Assembly: GCA_002367105.1 (NCBI GenBank)
Contig: DFCS01000050.1
Coordinates: forward strand, 1-32,130
DNA length: 32,130 bases
Reading direction: 5' to 3'
Origin: Hungatella sp. UBA3048
GTDB lineage: Bacteria; Bacillota; Clostridia; Lachnospirales; Lachnospiraceae
Position numbers and translations under genes: made by a program. The notes beneath the pieces were generated by a model. That model saw only the letters and a list, made by a program, of their open reading frames with translations. It was not told the DNA's origin and did no database searches. This document shows, one piece after another, positions 6,714 through 14,092 of this stretch. How positions within the stretch are numbered: the first letter of the stretch is position 1; each line of letters begins with the position of its first letter.

Positions 6714-7913
6714 TTAATAATTTAAAATATGGCCCATTTTTTCCTGCTTGGTTTTTAGATAAAATAAATCATTTGCGTTAGCATCCATCTGGATGGGAAT
6801 TCTCTCTGTAATCTCTATCCCAAAGCCGGAAAGCTGATAGACTTTGTCCGGGTTGTTCGTAAGAAGGCGCAATGTTTTTACTCCAAGATCACTCAGGATC
6901 TGCGCACCGATAAAATATTCCCGCATATCCCCATCAAAACCAAGGGCGAGATTAGCTTCCAGAGTATCCATACCCTTATCCTGAAGGGCGTAAGCACGCA
7001 GTTTATTGATCAGTCCAATTCCGCGGCCTTCCTGGCGCATGTAAAGCAGAATTCCGCGGCCTTCCTTCTCTATTTGTGTCATTGCTGCAGCAAACTGCTG
7101 GCCGCAATCACAGCGCTCAGAGCCGAACGCATCGCCGGTTAGGCATTCGGAATGAACACGGCATAAAAGATTTTGGCCATCACCGATCTCACCTTTTACT
7201 AATGCCACATGATGCTCACCGTTTAGCTTATTGATGTACCCATATACCTTGAACTCACCGTATTTTGTGGGAAGATCTGCGCAGGTGGCCTGTTCAATAA
7301 GCTTATCTTTTCTTTTGCGGTATTCCTGTAAGGCTTTTATGGTAATTATTTTTAGCCCCCACGTTTCTGCCAGTACCATTAATTCCGGTGTGCGCATCAT
7401 GGTTCCATCCTCCTGCATGATCTCGCAGCACAGACCGCATTCCTTTAATCCTGCCAGACGCATGAGATCCACCGTAGCTTCGGTATGGCCGTTACGCTCC
7501 AGAACGCCGTTTTTTCTTGCCAGAAGGGGGAACATATGACCGGGCCGGCGGAAATCTTCCGGCCTAGCGGTGTCCTCCACGCATTTCATGGCAGTAAGAC
7601 TGCGTTCTTCTGCGGAAATTCCGGTGGCGGTATCGATGTGATCGATGGACACAGTAAAGGCTGTTTCGTGGTTATCATTATTATCAGAGACCATCTGAGG
7701 GAGCTTCAGCTTTTTACATAACTCTGCGCTCATTGGCATGCATATAAGACCTTTGCCATGGATTGCCATAAAATTCACCTGTTCCGTGGTAGCAAATTCC
7801 GCGGCACAAATAAAATCTCCTTCATTTTCCCGGTCTTCATCGTCTGTCACCAGAACAATTCTACCTTGCCGCAGCTCATCCAGTGCTTCTTCTATGGTGT
7901 TAAATTGAACCAT
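6714..7913 (-). CDS. ribBA: Bifunctional 3,4-dihydroxy-2-butanone-4-phosphate synthase / GTP cyclohydrolase II
   Basis: This 399-residue fusion supplies both entry branches of riboflavin synthesis. The N-terminal DHBP synthase half (about 1-200) contains 'TDDEDRENEGDF', the acidic Mg-binding loop, and 'RPGHMFPL'. The C-terminal GTP cyclohydrolase II half (about 205-399) has the zinc site C-x10-C-x-C in 'SECLTGDAFGSERCDCG'. It also has 'MRQEGRGIGLINKLRAY' and 'LLTNNPDKVYQLSGFGI'. All catalytic signatures appear intact in both halves. AGGAGG precedes the ATG, and the gene lies 12 bases after ribE. Confidence 0.97.
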   Translation of the reverse strand: MVQFNTIEEALDELRQGRIVLVTDDEDRENEGDFICAAEFATTEQVNFMAIHGKGLICMPMSAELCKKLKLPQMVSDNNDNHETAFTVSIDHIDTATGISAEERSLTAMKCVEDTARPEDFRRPGHMFPLLARKNGVLERNGHTEATVDLMRLAGLKECGLCCEIMQEDGTMMRTPELMVLAETWGLKIITIKALQEYRKRKDKLIEQATCADLPTKYGEFKVYGYINKLNGEHHVALVKGEIGDGQNLLCRVHSECLTGDAFGSERCDCGQQFAAAMTQIEKEGRGILLYMRQEGRGIGLINKLRAYALQDKGMDTLEANLALGFDGDMREYFIGAQILSDLGVKTLRLLTNNPDKVYQLSGFGIEITERIPIQMDANANDLFYLKTKQEKMGHILNY

Positions 7914-7925
7914 TTTTAATTCCTC

Positions 7926-8564
7926 CTAAAATCCATATTTTGTAAGAAAGTCGGCGGTGATATTATGTTTGGATTGCTGTATGCCTATCAGCCGTTCCAC
8001 ATATTTACCGATGCAGTCGTTCTCAAGATTGACCGTATCACCTACGCGTCTTTTCGATAAAGTAGTTATTGAAGCCGTATGGGGTATGATAGAAACGCGG
8101 AAGCAGTCCCTTTCAACCTTTGCTACGGTAAGACTGATTCCGTCGATCGCAACAGATCCCTTTTCAATGATGTACAGCAGAATGCCAGGGGCGGTTTTGA
8201 TCGTATACCAGACGGCATTATCATCTTTTTGAATGGCAGAAACTGTTCCGGTACCATCGATATGGCCTGAAACAATATGCCCGCCAAATCTTCCGTTTGC
8301 CGGCATTGCACGTTCCAGATTGACAGGACTTCCCGTTGGCAAACTTCCGAGAGAGGAGCGGTTAAAGGTTTCGTGCATAACGTCGGCAGTAAATCCGCCC
8401 TGAGAAAATGCCGTAACCGTAAGGCACACACCGTTGACAGCGATACTGTCCCCAATGCGGACATCCTGCAGGATTTTCTTTGCCTGAACAGAGATAGAAG
8501 AGGACTCTGCACCTTTGCGGATGGTTTGTATTCTGCCGATTTCTTCTATGATTCCTGTGAACAT
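7926..8564 (-). CDS. ribE: Riboflavin synthase, alpha subunit
   Basis: This enzyme dismutates two lumazine molecules into riboflavin and the pyrimidine precursor. The 212-residue protein has two homologous lumazine-binding barrels (about 1-95 and 96-190). The first opens with MFTGIIEEIG and contains 'SIAVNGVCLTV'; the second contains 'GHIVSGHIDGTG' and 'VAIDGISLTV'. A C-terminal helix for trimer formation follows. Its start codon overlaps the end of ribD by 19 bases, which suggests translational coupling; a GCGAGGT ribosome-binding site lies within ribD. Some organisms call the same gene ribC. Confidence 0.96.
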   Translation of the reverse strand: MFTGIIEEIGRIQTIRKGAESSSISVQAKKILQDVRIGDSIAVNGVCLTVTAFSQGGFTADVMHETFNRSSLGSLPTGSPVNLERAMPANGRFGGHIVSGHIDGTGTVSAIQKDDNAVWYTIKTAPGILLYIIEKGSVAIDGISLTVAKVERDCFRVSIIPHTASITTLSKRRVGDTVNLENDCIGKYVERLIGIQQSKHNITADFLTKYGF

Positions 8565-9646
8565 CTGATTACCTCGCTTTCCAATAAGATATCCTCCTTA
8601 AACCATGAGATATCCGGCTTGCTTAAATGAAACGCCTGGTCCGGACTGTCGATTCCAAGGCCCATTACCGGGGTTTTTCCGCTGCCGCCAAACAACTTAG
8701 GGGCAATGTAGGTCTGTACCTTGTTGACGATTCCGCATTGCAGGGCAGACCAGTTTAAAGTACCGCCTCCTTCCAGTAATACACTGTCAATTTGTCTTTC
8801 ACCCAGAGCTGTCATCAGGCAGTTTAAATCAATGTGCCCTTCCATTTTGGGAAGTACCAAAATGTCACAGCCTGCTTCCAGATACGGCCGATGTTTGTCA
8901 TAATCCGTATTTGCCGTAGCAAGGAGGGTAGCGGTTATGCCTGCTGTAGTAACAAGCTTTGCGTTTAAGGGCGTTTTTAGATGGGTGTCACAGATAATGC
9001 GGAGCGGGTTTCTGCATTTTTCCAGCCGGCAGGTCAGCAGCGGATCATCTGCAAGAACGGTGCCAACTCCAGCCATAATGGCAGAATAACGGTGCCGGTC
9101 CTCATGAACACGGTGCCGTGCCGCTTCACCGGTGATCCATTGGGATTTACCGGTGTATGTCGCAATCTTCCCATCCAGTGTCATGGCGTACTTCATGATC
9201 ACATAGGGTGTTTTGGTTTGGATGTAGTGAAAAAAGCTTTGGTTGAGAGCGTCACATTCATTGTTTAAAATTCCTTTTGTGACTTCGATTCCACTGGAAC
9301 GTAACAGCTCAATGCTTTTTCCCCCTACCAGCGGGTTCGGGTCACTAGAGCCGATTACAACACGGCGGATACCACTTTCTAGGATCGCGTCGGTGCAGGG
9401 GGGTGTTTTGCCGGTATGGCAGCAAGGCTCCAGTGTCACATACATGGTTGCACCCGCCGGCGATGTTTCGCAGCCGGCCAGGGCATTGCGTTCCGCATGG
9501 AGGTCCCCGTACTTCTGGTGATATCCCTGACCAATTATCTTACCGTCCTTTACAATCACCGCCCCTACCATGGGATTTGGATTTGTCCAACCACATCCTT
9601 TCTTTGCAAGCTGTAACGCTAATCGCATGTATTCCGTATCAGTCAT
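8546..9646 (-). CDS. ribD: Riboflavin biosynthesis protein RibD (deaminase/reductase)
   Basis: RibD converts the GTP cyclohydrolase product by deamination of the pyrimidine ring and then side-chain reduction. In this 366-residue protein the N-terminal deaminase (about 1-145) carries zinc ligands in HAERNAL and PCCHTGKTPPC, and the C-terminal reductase (about 146-360) carries 'MKYAMTLDGKIA' and 'VLLEGGGTLNWSAL'. The open frame extends 36 codons further upstream, but that stretch overlaps the riboswitch terminator. The ATG at 9646 with GGAGGT six bases upstream and the standard N-terminus MTDTEYMRLAL is the true start. It is the first gene of the operon. Confidence 0.96.
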   Translation of the reverse strand: MTDTEYMRLALQLAKKGCGWTNPNPMVGAVIVKDGKIIGQGYHQKYGDLHAERNALAGCETSPAGATMYVTLEPCCHTGKTPPCTDAILESGIRRVVIGSSDPNPLVGGKSIELLRSSGIEVTKGILNNECDALNQSFFHYIQTKTPYVIMKYAMTLDGKIATYTGKSQWITGEAARHRVHEDRHRYSAIMAGVGTVLADDPLLTCRLEKCRNPLRIICDTHLKTPLNAKLVTTAGITATLLATANTDYDKHRPYLEAGCDILVLPKMEGHIDLNCLMTALGERQIDSVLLEGGGTLNWSALQCGIVNKVQTYIAPKLFGGSGKTPVMGLGIDSPDQAFHLSKPDISWFKEDILLESEVIRCSQES

Positions 9647-9667
9647 ACAACACCTCCAGAAAGCAAA

Positions 9668-9695
9668 ATGCCTTGAACAAAATCGTTCAAGGCAT
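9668..9695 (-). promoter_or_regulatory. Second hairpin between the riboswitch terminator and the ribD ribosome-binding site
   Basis: ATGCCTTGAAC and GTTCAAGGCAT form a perfect 11-base stem with a 6-base loop. On the minus strand a weak TTTTGCTTT tail follows, and the ribD GGAGGT (about 9651-9656) begins about 11 bases after the stem. It could be a back-up terminator or a stability or translation element. It is not part of the riboswitch core. Confidence 0.5.
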
Positions 9696-9732
9696 ATAAA
9701 AATCACGTGCACAGAAGGGTATGTACTGCAAT

Positions 9733-9768
9733 AAAAAAACTCTGGAACTAGCAAAAAGGTTCCAGAGC
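9733..9768 (-). terminator. Riboswitch-controlled intrinsic terminator
   Basis: On the minus strand CTCTGGAAC pairs perfectly with GTTCCAGAG around a 10-base loop and is followed by seven T residues. It sits about 35 bases downstream of the FMN aptamer and before ribD, the standard layout of a transcription-terminating expression platform. FMN binding is expected to favour this hairpin. Confidence 0.85.
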
Positions 9769-9803
9769 AAATTTACATATACACAGAGATACTGTGACTT
9801 ATC

Positions 9804-9910
9804 ATCTTCTTTTATCCAGACTATACTGTCGGCTTCGGAATTACACCGAATCATGCCTTGCGGCTCGTGGGCTTTACCACCGGTAGGGAATTGAACCCTG
9901 CCCTGAAGAT
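9804..9910 (-). promoter_or_regulatory. FMN riboswitch (RFN element)
   Basis: The minus strand carries the canonical RFN core: CAGGGCAGGGTTCAATTCCC, then TACCGGTGGTAAAGCCC, GAGCCGCAAGGCATGATTCG, TGTAATTCCGAAGCCGACAG and TATAGTCTGGAT. It is closed by the P1 helix ATCTTC/GAAGAT (9905-9910 with 9804-9809). The element senses FMN and shuts off the rib operon when FMN is plentiful. Its position between the promoter and the terminator ahead of ribD agrees with control by transcription attenuation. Confidence 0.97.
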
Positions 9911-9927
9911 ATTATTCAATTAAAATC

Positions 9928-9955
9928 ATTATACTATGTGATTTTCATTTGTCAA
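9928..9955 (-). promoter_or_regulatory. Promoter of the rib operon
   Basis: On the minus strand a perfect TTGACA (9950-9955) and a perfect TATAAT (9928-9933) are separated by 16 bases. Transcription would start near 9921, about ten bases before the riboswitch P1 stem. No other promoter is needed for the four rib genes. Confidence 0.75.
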
Positions 9956-10044
9956 CTAGAAATATATATCCTATTTTGCGTTAAATATTTGAATAGGCCA
10001 GAAGCCGGCTGACAAAACCGGGCGGTGTTTATTGCAAGAGAATA

Positions 10045-10073
10045 TTGACACCAACCAGTATGTCTGCTTTAAT
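10045..10073 (+). promoter_or_regulatory. Candidate promoter of the HxlR-GNAT pair
   Basis: TTGACA (10045-10050), 17 bases, TTTAAT (10068-10073), about 90 bases before the HxlR start. The -10 box is only a moderate match. The rest of 9956-10161 contains no gene that I can recognise. Confidence 0.35.
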
Positions 10074-10161
10074 TATATTGCGAACTAGCTATTATTCAAG
10101 TACGCACATAAATGTTCAATATTGGTATTAAGGTGTAGTACTTACATAAAGGAGAGTGTAA

Positions 10162-10500
10162 ATGAGTTTTTCGTGTATTTCAAAAGCTGAAGATTTAGAG
10201 AATACAGGTTTTAGTTATACCTTATCTCTGATCAACGGAAAATATAAAATGGTAATACTATATTGTTTGAAGGAGTTTGAAGTAGTAAGATATAATGAAA
10301 TGAGAAAGTATATCAAAACGATATCATATAAGACTTTGAGTACAATGCTGAAAGAATTAGAAGCTGACGGGCTTGTCCACCGGGAGGAATATCCGCAAAT
10401 TCCGCCTAAGGTTGAATACAGCTTAACCGAACGGGGCAAATCCCTGATTCCGATTCTTGATATCATGTGTGATTGGGGAAATACCAACCGTACAATGTAA
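10162..10500 (+). CDS. HxlR family transcriptional regulator
   Basis: This 112-residue winged-helix protein of the HxlR type is a dimeric regulator that often responds to electrophiles, aldehydes or redox stress. Landmarks are 'LSLINGKYKMVILYCL' (about 22-37), 'RYNEMRKYIKTISYKTLSTMLKELEADGLVHRE' (about 43-75) covering the recognition helix and wing entry, and 'PPKVEYSLTERGKSLIPIL' (about 80-98). 'CDWG' near the end is also typical. One Cys near the N-terminus (Cys5) could act as a redox sensor, but that is inference. AAAGGAG precedes the ATG. The acetyltransferase gene starts 67 bases later, so the two may be co-transcribed. Confidence 0.92.
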   Translation: MSFSCISKAEDLENTGFSYTLSLINGKYKMVILYCLKEFEVVRYNEMRKYIKTISYKTLSTMLKELEADGLVHREEYPQIPPKVEYSLTERGKSLIPILDIMCDWGNTNRTM

Positions 10501-10567
10501 CAAGGAACATTTGATTGATTTCAATAAGAACGATGAAATAGTTTCAGATATCTGGGGAGGGGCGAGT

Positions 10568-11038
10568 GTGGACATACAATTTAGAAAAGGAACGGAAGAA
10601 TATTTAGATAGTTGTATAAAAGCGATGGAACATTCATCAATGTGTACGGCTTATTTTCAATCGGAAGAGAGCAGAACGAATGCAGTAATGGAAGGTATAC
10701 ATAGAGGAACTTTGTATGTTGTTCTGTGCAGCGGTGAATGTGCCGGATTTGCATATTTTATCCCAGAAGGTGCCTTTCACGCATATCATTACCTGCATCT
10801 CATTGCGATTAAAGAGGAATACAGGGGTAAAGGGATAGGAAAGAAATTACTGGAGTTTATAGAAAATATTCTTTTTAAAAGCAGAGATAAAATATTTTTA
10901 GTGGTTGGTGATTACAATCCGGATGCAAAGATTTTTTATGAGAAATCAGGATATAAGTACCTGGCAACAATTCCAAGCCTTTATCGTAACGGGATAGATG
11001 AATTTTTAATGATGAAGGTGTATGAAGGGGGAGAGTAA
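10568..11038 (+). CDS. GNAT family N-acetyltransferase
   Basis: This 156-residue protein has a single GNAT domain that transfers acetyl from acetyl-CoA to an amine. The acetyl-CoA pyrophosphate-binding motif A is seen as 'LIAIKEEYRGKGIGKKLLEFI' with the R-G-K-G-I-G core (about residues 85-90). The C-terminal 'NPDAKIFYEKSGYKYLA' is the usual motif B region. The frame is open further upstream into the HxlR gene. The GTG at 10568, with GGGGAGGGG (10555-10562) in front, best fits the domain boundary. The substrate is unknown. Confidence 0.87.
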   Translation: MDIQFRKGTEEYLDSCIKAMEHSSMCTAYFQSEESRTNAVMEGIHRGTLYVVLCSGECAGFAYFIPEGAFHAYHYLHLIAIKEEYRGKGIGKKLLEFIENILFKSRDKIFLVVGDYNPDAKIFYEKSGYKYLATIPSLYRNGIDEFLMMKVYEGGE

Positions 11039-11126
11039 TTCAGGTAAATCTCATGACATGTGGAAGCTGTAACGCTCAGTATTTATAGATAATAATGGAA
11101 ATAGTTCAATAGGCTTTAGGTCCGGC

Positions 11127-11154
11127 TTGTTTAAGAAGGTTAATTGTTTATAAT
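11127..11154 (+). promoter_or_regulatory. Promoter of the diguanylate cyclase gene
   Basis: TTGTTT (11127-11132), a 16-base spacer and a perfect TATAAT (11149-11154) lie about 40 bases ahead of the start codon, after a 90-base stretch with no recognised feature. Confidence 0.45.
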
Positions 11155-11194
11155 TTCAGCTTGGAACTTCAACATGAAGGTGGGGAGCAATAAA

Positions 11195-12364
11195 ATGAGT
11201 TTAGACTTCAGCATCAAAACTCTTATATTTACAATTGTTATAGGACATCTTTTTTCTGGAATATTAGGCATCGCCTACATGATCCAACATAAAAAGGATT
11301 CTTCTTTATTTATCTTTTTATTTGCAAGACTGTTTGATACAATTGCATGGGTTTTTCTTGGGTTACGGGACGTCATCAATATATTTATTTCGATATCCCT
11401 TGGTAATTCCTTTTTAATTATTGCTCAGACCACGCAGATTATTGCGTTCCTGATTATAAAGAGACGCTGTAACAAATTGATAAAACGGGTATATGTTATT
11501 GCTTCCGCCATTTCTATTGCGGTGATCCATCTGGCCATATTTCTTCAATATGGGGAGGGTGTGCGGATTTCAATTATGTCCATCATTATGATGATCCTTT
11601 GGTGCTTCCCAATCTATGAATTTTTAATGGATAAAAATTCATCGGTTTTACAAAAGACAGTTGCTTTTATTTATTTAGCTGGATTTATCTTACTTATTCT
11701 AAGAGTTTATATGGGAATCAGTTTCAGTGAATCTGTGCCTTTGATGTCAAATAACATATACAATGTCTTATTTTTCGTTTGCTTATATTTAATTATGCTG
11801 ACCGGAAATATTGGTTTTATCCTTATGGCAAAGGAAAAGTCTGATTTGGAATTGACTAAGGTTGCTACATATGACGAACTGACGGACATATTTAACCGTA
11901 GAGCATTTTTGCTGCGGGCAAAAGAGAACATCTCATTATTCTCAAGAAGAAAGGAGCCTATTTCATTCTTTCTTATTGATCTGGATAATTTTAAAAAGAT
12001 CAATGATGTTTATGGCCATTTTGCAGGTGATATGGTACTAAAAGATTTTGCAGTGAAAATAAAAAATCAATTACGGGATTATGATCTGTTTGGCAGAATT
12101 GGCGGTGAAGAGTTTACGGTACTGCTTCCTGGCACGAATGAAAAGGAGGCTTTAGAAGTTGCAGAAAGATTAAGAAGGATTACGGAGAGAACTTCTGTCA
12201 ACATTGGCAGAGATCATATTATAAAATATACGATAAGTATAGGGATCGTCACCGTTATTCCTGATGAACACACTTCTATAAACACACTGTATAAAATAAG
12301 CGACGATGCTTTGTATGCTGCGAAAAGAAATGGACGGAATCGGATTGAAGTAGTTAAATCATGA
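11195..12364 (+). CDS. Membrane-bound diguanylate cyclase (GGDEF)
   Basis: This 389-residue protein has about seven hydrophobic segments in its first 210 residues, forming a membrane sensor region without a recognisable ligand domain. A cytoplasmic GGDEF domain (about 225-388) follows. The active site is GGEEF (303-307), a functional variant of GGDEF. 'DLDNFKKINDVYGHFAGD' supplies the metal and GTP contacts. An RDYD at 294-297, exactly five residues before GGEEF, matches the RxxD inhibitory site for product feedback, so it should make cyclic-di-GMP from two GTP. The ATG at 11195 with a GGTGGGGAG ribosome-binding site is preferred over upstream in-frame starts. The stop overlaps an ATG of the next frame, and the DUF2785 gene follows closely. 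Confidence 0.92.
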   Translation: MSLDFSIKTLIFTIVIGHLFSGILGIAYMIQHKKDSSLFIFLFARLFDTIAWVFLGLRDVINIFISISLGNSFLIIAQTTQIIAFLIIKRRCNKLIKRVYVIASAISIAVIHLAIFLQYGEGVRISIMSIIMMILWCFPIYEFLMDKNSSVLQKTVAFIYLAGFILLILRVYMGISFSESVPLMSNNIYNVLFFVCLYLIMLTGNIGFILMAKEKSDLELTKVATYDELTDIFNRRAFLLRAKENISLFSRRKEPISFFLIDLDNFKKINDVYGHFAGDMVLKDFAVKIKNQLRDYDLFGRIGGEEFTVLLPGTNEKEALEVAERLRRITERTSVNIGRDHIIKYTISIGIVTVIPDEHTSINTLYKISDDALYAAKRNGRNRIEVVKS

Positions 12365-12405
12365 TTTATCTTTCATTTAAAAAATATACGAAAGGAGTGG
12401 AGCGA

Positions 12406-13272
12406 TTGAACAATAAAAGAGAACAACTTATATTAGAATTAAGAAGGATCCAGGAAAATCAATACATGGTAGCAGAAGGACAGGATCCGTGGGATTATGT
12501 ATTGCAGATGCTTGACCATATCGGTGATACGGATTCCGAATTTCGTGATGAGTTAATATATAATACCTTCAGTGAGTGGATAGAAGAAAAGGAATTTTTC
12601 AATGAAGAGCAGCTTAGATATATTCTTACCACCCTTATGGATAAGGAACATTTATTTTATCAAATAGGCAGTGACGGGAATGACAGCGTTTTTACCAGGA
12701 CTTTTTCAGCGCTGGTCGTAGTTCTTGTTTTAGAGAGACATAGAAAAAAGGCATTGTTAAGTATTGATGAGTTCACTGATATAAAGAACAAAGTGATAGA
12801 ATACTACACTTCGGAAAAGGACTTAAGGGGATATATTCAGAAATCGGAATGGGCACATGCTGCAGCGCACGGCGCCGATGTAATGGATGAGCTGGTTCAA
12901 TGCCGTGAATGCAACGAGGATATAATGAAAGAAATTTTAAATGCCTTTAAGAAAGTTTTGCATAATGGAACATATATTTTTCATACGGAAGAAGACGAGC
13001 GTATCTGTCGTGTTGTTTTTAGAATCTTAAAAAGAAATCTGTTATCAAACCAAGGGATGATCAATTGGATTGAAGAGCTAAGTGAATGTGCCGGCTGGCA
13101 GAATAACCGGATGCAGTATATAGCAAGAGTCAATTCAAAGAACTTCATAAGGTGCCTGTATTTCAAAACAATGCACTACGACAGTACGTTGGATCTTATA
13201 AATGTAATATTTAATGCAGAAGAAAAATTAAACCGCTTCCATAAAATAGATCGGGAATTAATAGAAAATTAA
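12406..13272 (+). CDS. DUF2785 domain protein
   Basis: This 288-residue, mostly helical, soluble protein matches the DUF2785 family, shown by the motif 'SEWAHAAAHGADVMDEL' (about 145-161), and has no established function. The surrounding segments are repeated amphipathic helices, suggesting a helical-repeat fold. There is no signal peptide and no membrane segment. The start is taken as TTG at 12406 with AAAGGAG eight bases upstream. An in-frame ATG at 12361 overlaps the stop of the cyclase gene but has no ribosome-binding site. It is co-transcribed with the diguanylate cyclase and followed by a strong terminator. Confidence 0.82.
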   Translation: MNNKREQLILELRRIQENQYMVAEGQDPWDYVLQMLDHIGDTDSEFRDELIYNTFSEWIEEKEFFNEEQLRYILTTLMDKEHLFYQIGSDGNDSVFTRTFSALVVVLVLERHRKKALLSIDEFTDIKNKVIEYYTSEKDLRGYIQKSEWAHAAAHGADVMDELVQCRECNEDIMKEILNAFKKVLHNGTYIFHTEEDERICRVVFRILKRNLLSNQGMINWIEELSECAGWQNNRMQYIARVNSKNFIRCLYFKTMHYDSTLDLINVIFNAEEKLNRFHKIDRELIEN

Positions 13273-13280
13273 TTTTACAG

Positions 13281-13316
13281 CTTCACTGACAGTAGTTGTC
13301 AGTGAAGTTGTTTTAT
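13281..13316 (+). terminator. Terminator after the cyclase-DUF2785 operon
   Basis: CTTCACTGACA (13281-13291) and TGTCAGTGAAG (13297-13307) form a perfect 11-base stem with a five-base loop, followed by TTGTTTTATT. Confidence 0.85.
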
Positions 13317-13392
13317 TATAAAGATAACATCGTATTTTCTCGCGGCTGATTGTTTGATCCGCGTTTGAAATTAAAAAATGGAGGATAAGTGT

Positions 13393-14025
13393 ATGAATAA
13401 AAACGTTGTATATCTTTATGTTTTTGATACCATGGCTGATTGGGAAATAGGTTATTTAACTGCGGAACTGAATTCCGGAAGATATTATAAGAAAGGCTTA
13501 GCCCCAACAAAAGTCGTTACGGTCGGAGCGGCAAAGACTCCTGTTATCACAATGGGAGGCTTGAAAATATTACCGGATTTAGAACTTCATGAGTGTACCA
13601 TGGAAAACGCAGACGCCTTGATTTTACCTGGCGGAAATACATGGACAGAACAGGTTCACGATCCCATTTTGTCTATGGCAGAGCAGTTTTTAAAGGAAGG
13701 TATTATTGTGGCAGCTATTTGCGGAGCTACTTTAGGACTTGCCCGGAAAGGATTGCTGGATTTAAACCTTCATACAAGCAATGACTTGGAATATCTTAAG
13801 ATGATCTGCCCAGGCTATGAGGGAGAACAGTACTATCAGCAGGAACCTGCCGTTACTGACGGGAACCTGATAACTGCTTCCGGAATAGCTCCCCTGGAAT
13901 TTTCCTTCCAAGTCCTGAAAGCTCTGGGTGTATTTTCTGCAAAAACATTAGATTCCTGGTATAATCTTTATAAGACACGGAAAGCGGAATATTTTTATGA
14001 GTTAATGGATTCAATCCAATCATGA
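13393..14025 (+). CDS. DJ-1/PfpI family protein (class I glutamine amidotransferase-like)
   Basis: This 210-residue member of the DJ-1/PfpI superfamily groups proteases, deglycase or chaperone-like proteins and amidotransferase-like enzymes. The nucleophile elbow is AAICGATLG, with Cys110. The strand 'ADALILPGGNTW' (about 69-80) supplies the residues near the oxyanion hole, and 'LITASGIAPLEF' (about 159-170) is the late conserved segment. The ATG at 13393 has GGAGG eight bases upstream and is preferred over an ATG at 13378 that includes the ribosome-binding site. It stands alone between two strong terminators. Substrate or chaperone role is not predictable. Confidence 0.88.
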   Translation: MNKNVVYLYVFDTMADWEIGYLTAELNSGRYYKKGLAPTKVVTVGAAKTPVITMGGLKILPDLELHECTMENADALILPGGNTWTEQVHDPILSMAEQFLKEGIIVAAICGATLGLARKGLLDLNLHTSNDLEYLKMICPGYEGEQYYQQEPAVTDGNLITASGIAPLEFSFQVLKALGVFSAKTLDSWYNLYKTRKAEYFYELMDSIQS

Positions 14026-14038
14026 GAGGATAAGCGTT

Positions 14039-14070
14039 ATACCGGCAGGTTTTCCTGCCGGTATTTGTCA
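14039..14070. terminator. Bidirectional terminator between convergent genes
   Basis: ATACCGGCAGG and CCTGCCGGTAT form a perfect 11-base stem around TTTT. The T-rich flank on the plus strand is short (TATTTGTC), but the hairpin is strong and sits between the DJ-1 and MetE-like stops. Confidence 0.65.
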
Positions 14071-14092
14071 TTCCTAATAAGTTGATTCAAAC

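Noticed and set aside
7231..7539. Plus-strand frames across the rib genes.
   Set aside because: They are antisense to well-supported rib genes and have no ribosome-binding sites.
9647..9754. 36-codon N-terminal extension of ribD.
   Set aside because: It overlaps the riboswitch terminator and hairpin; the internal ATG has the ribosome-binding site and the conserved N-terminus.
9880..9900. GGGAATTGAACCC also looks like a tRNA T-arm complement.
   Set aside because: It is part of the FMN riboswitch core (GGGTTCAATTCCC).
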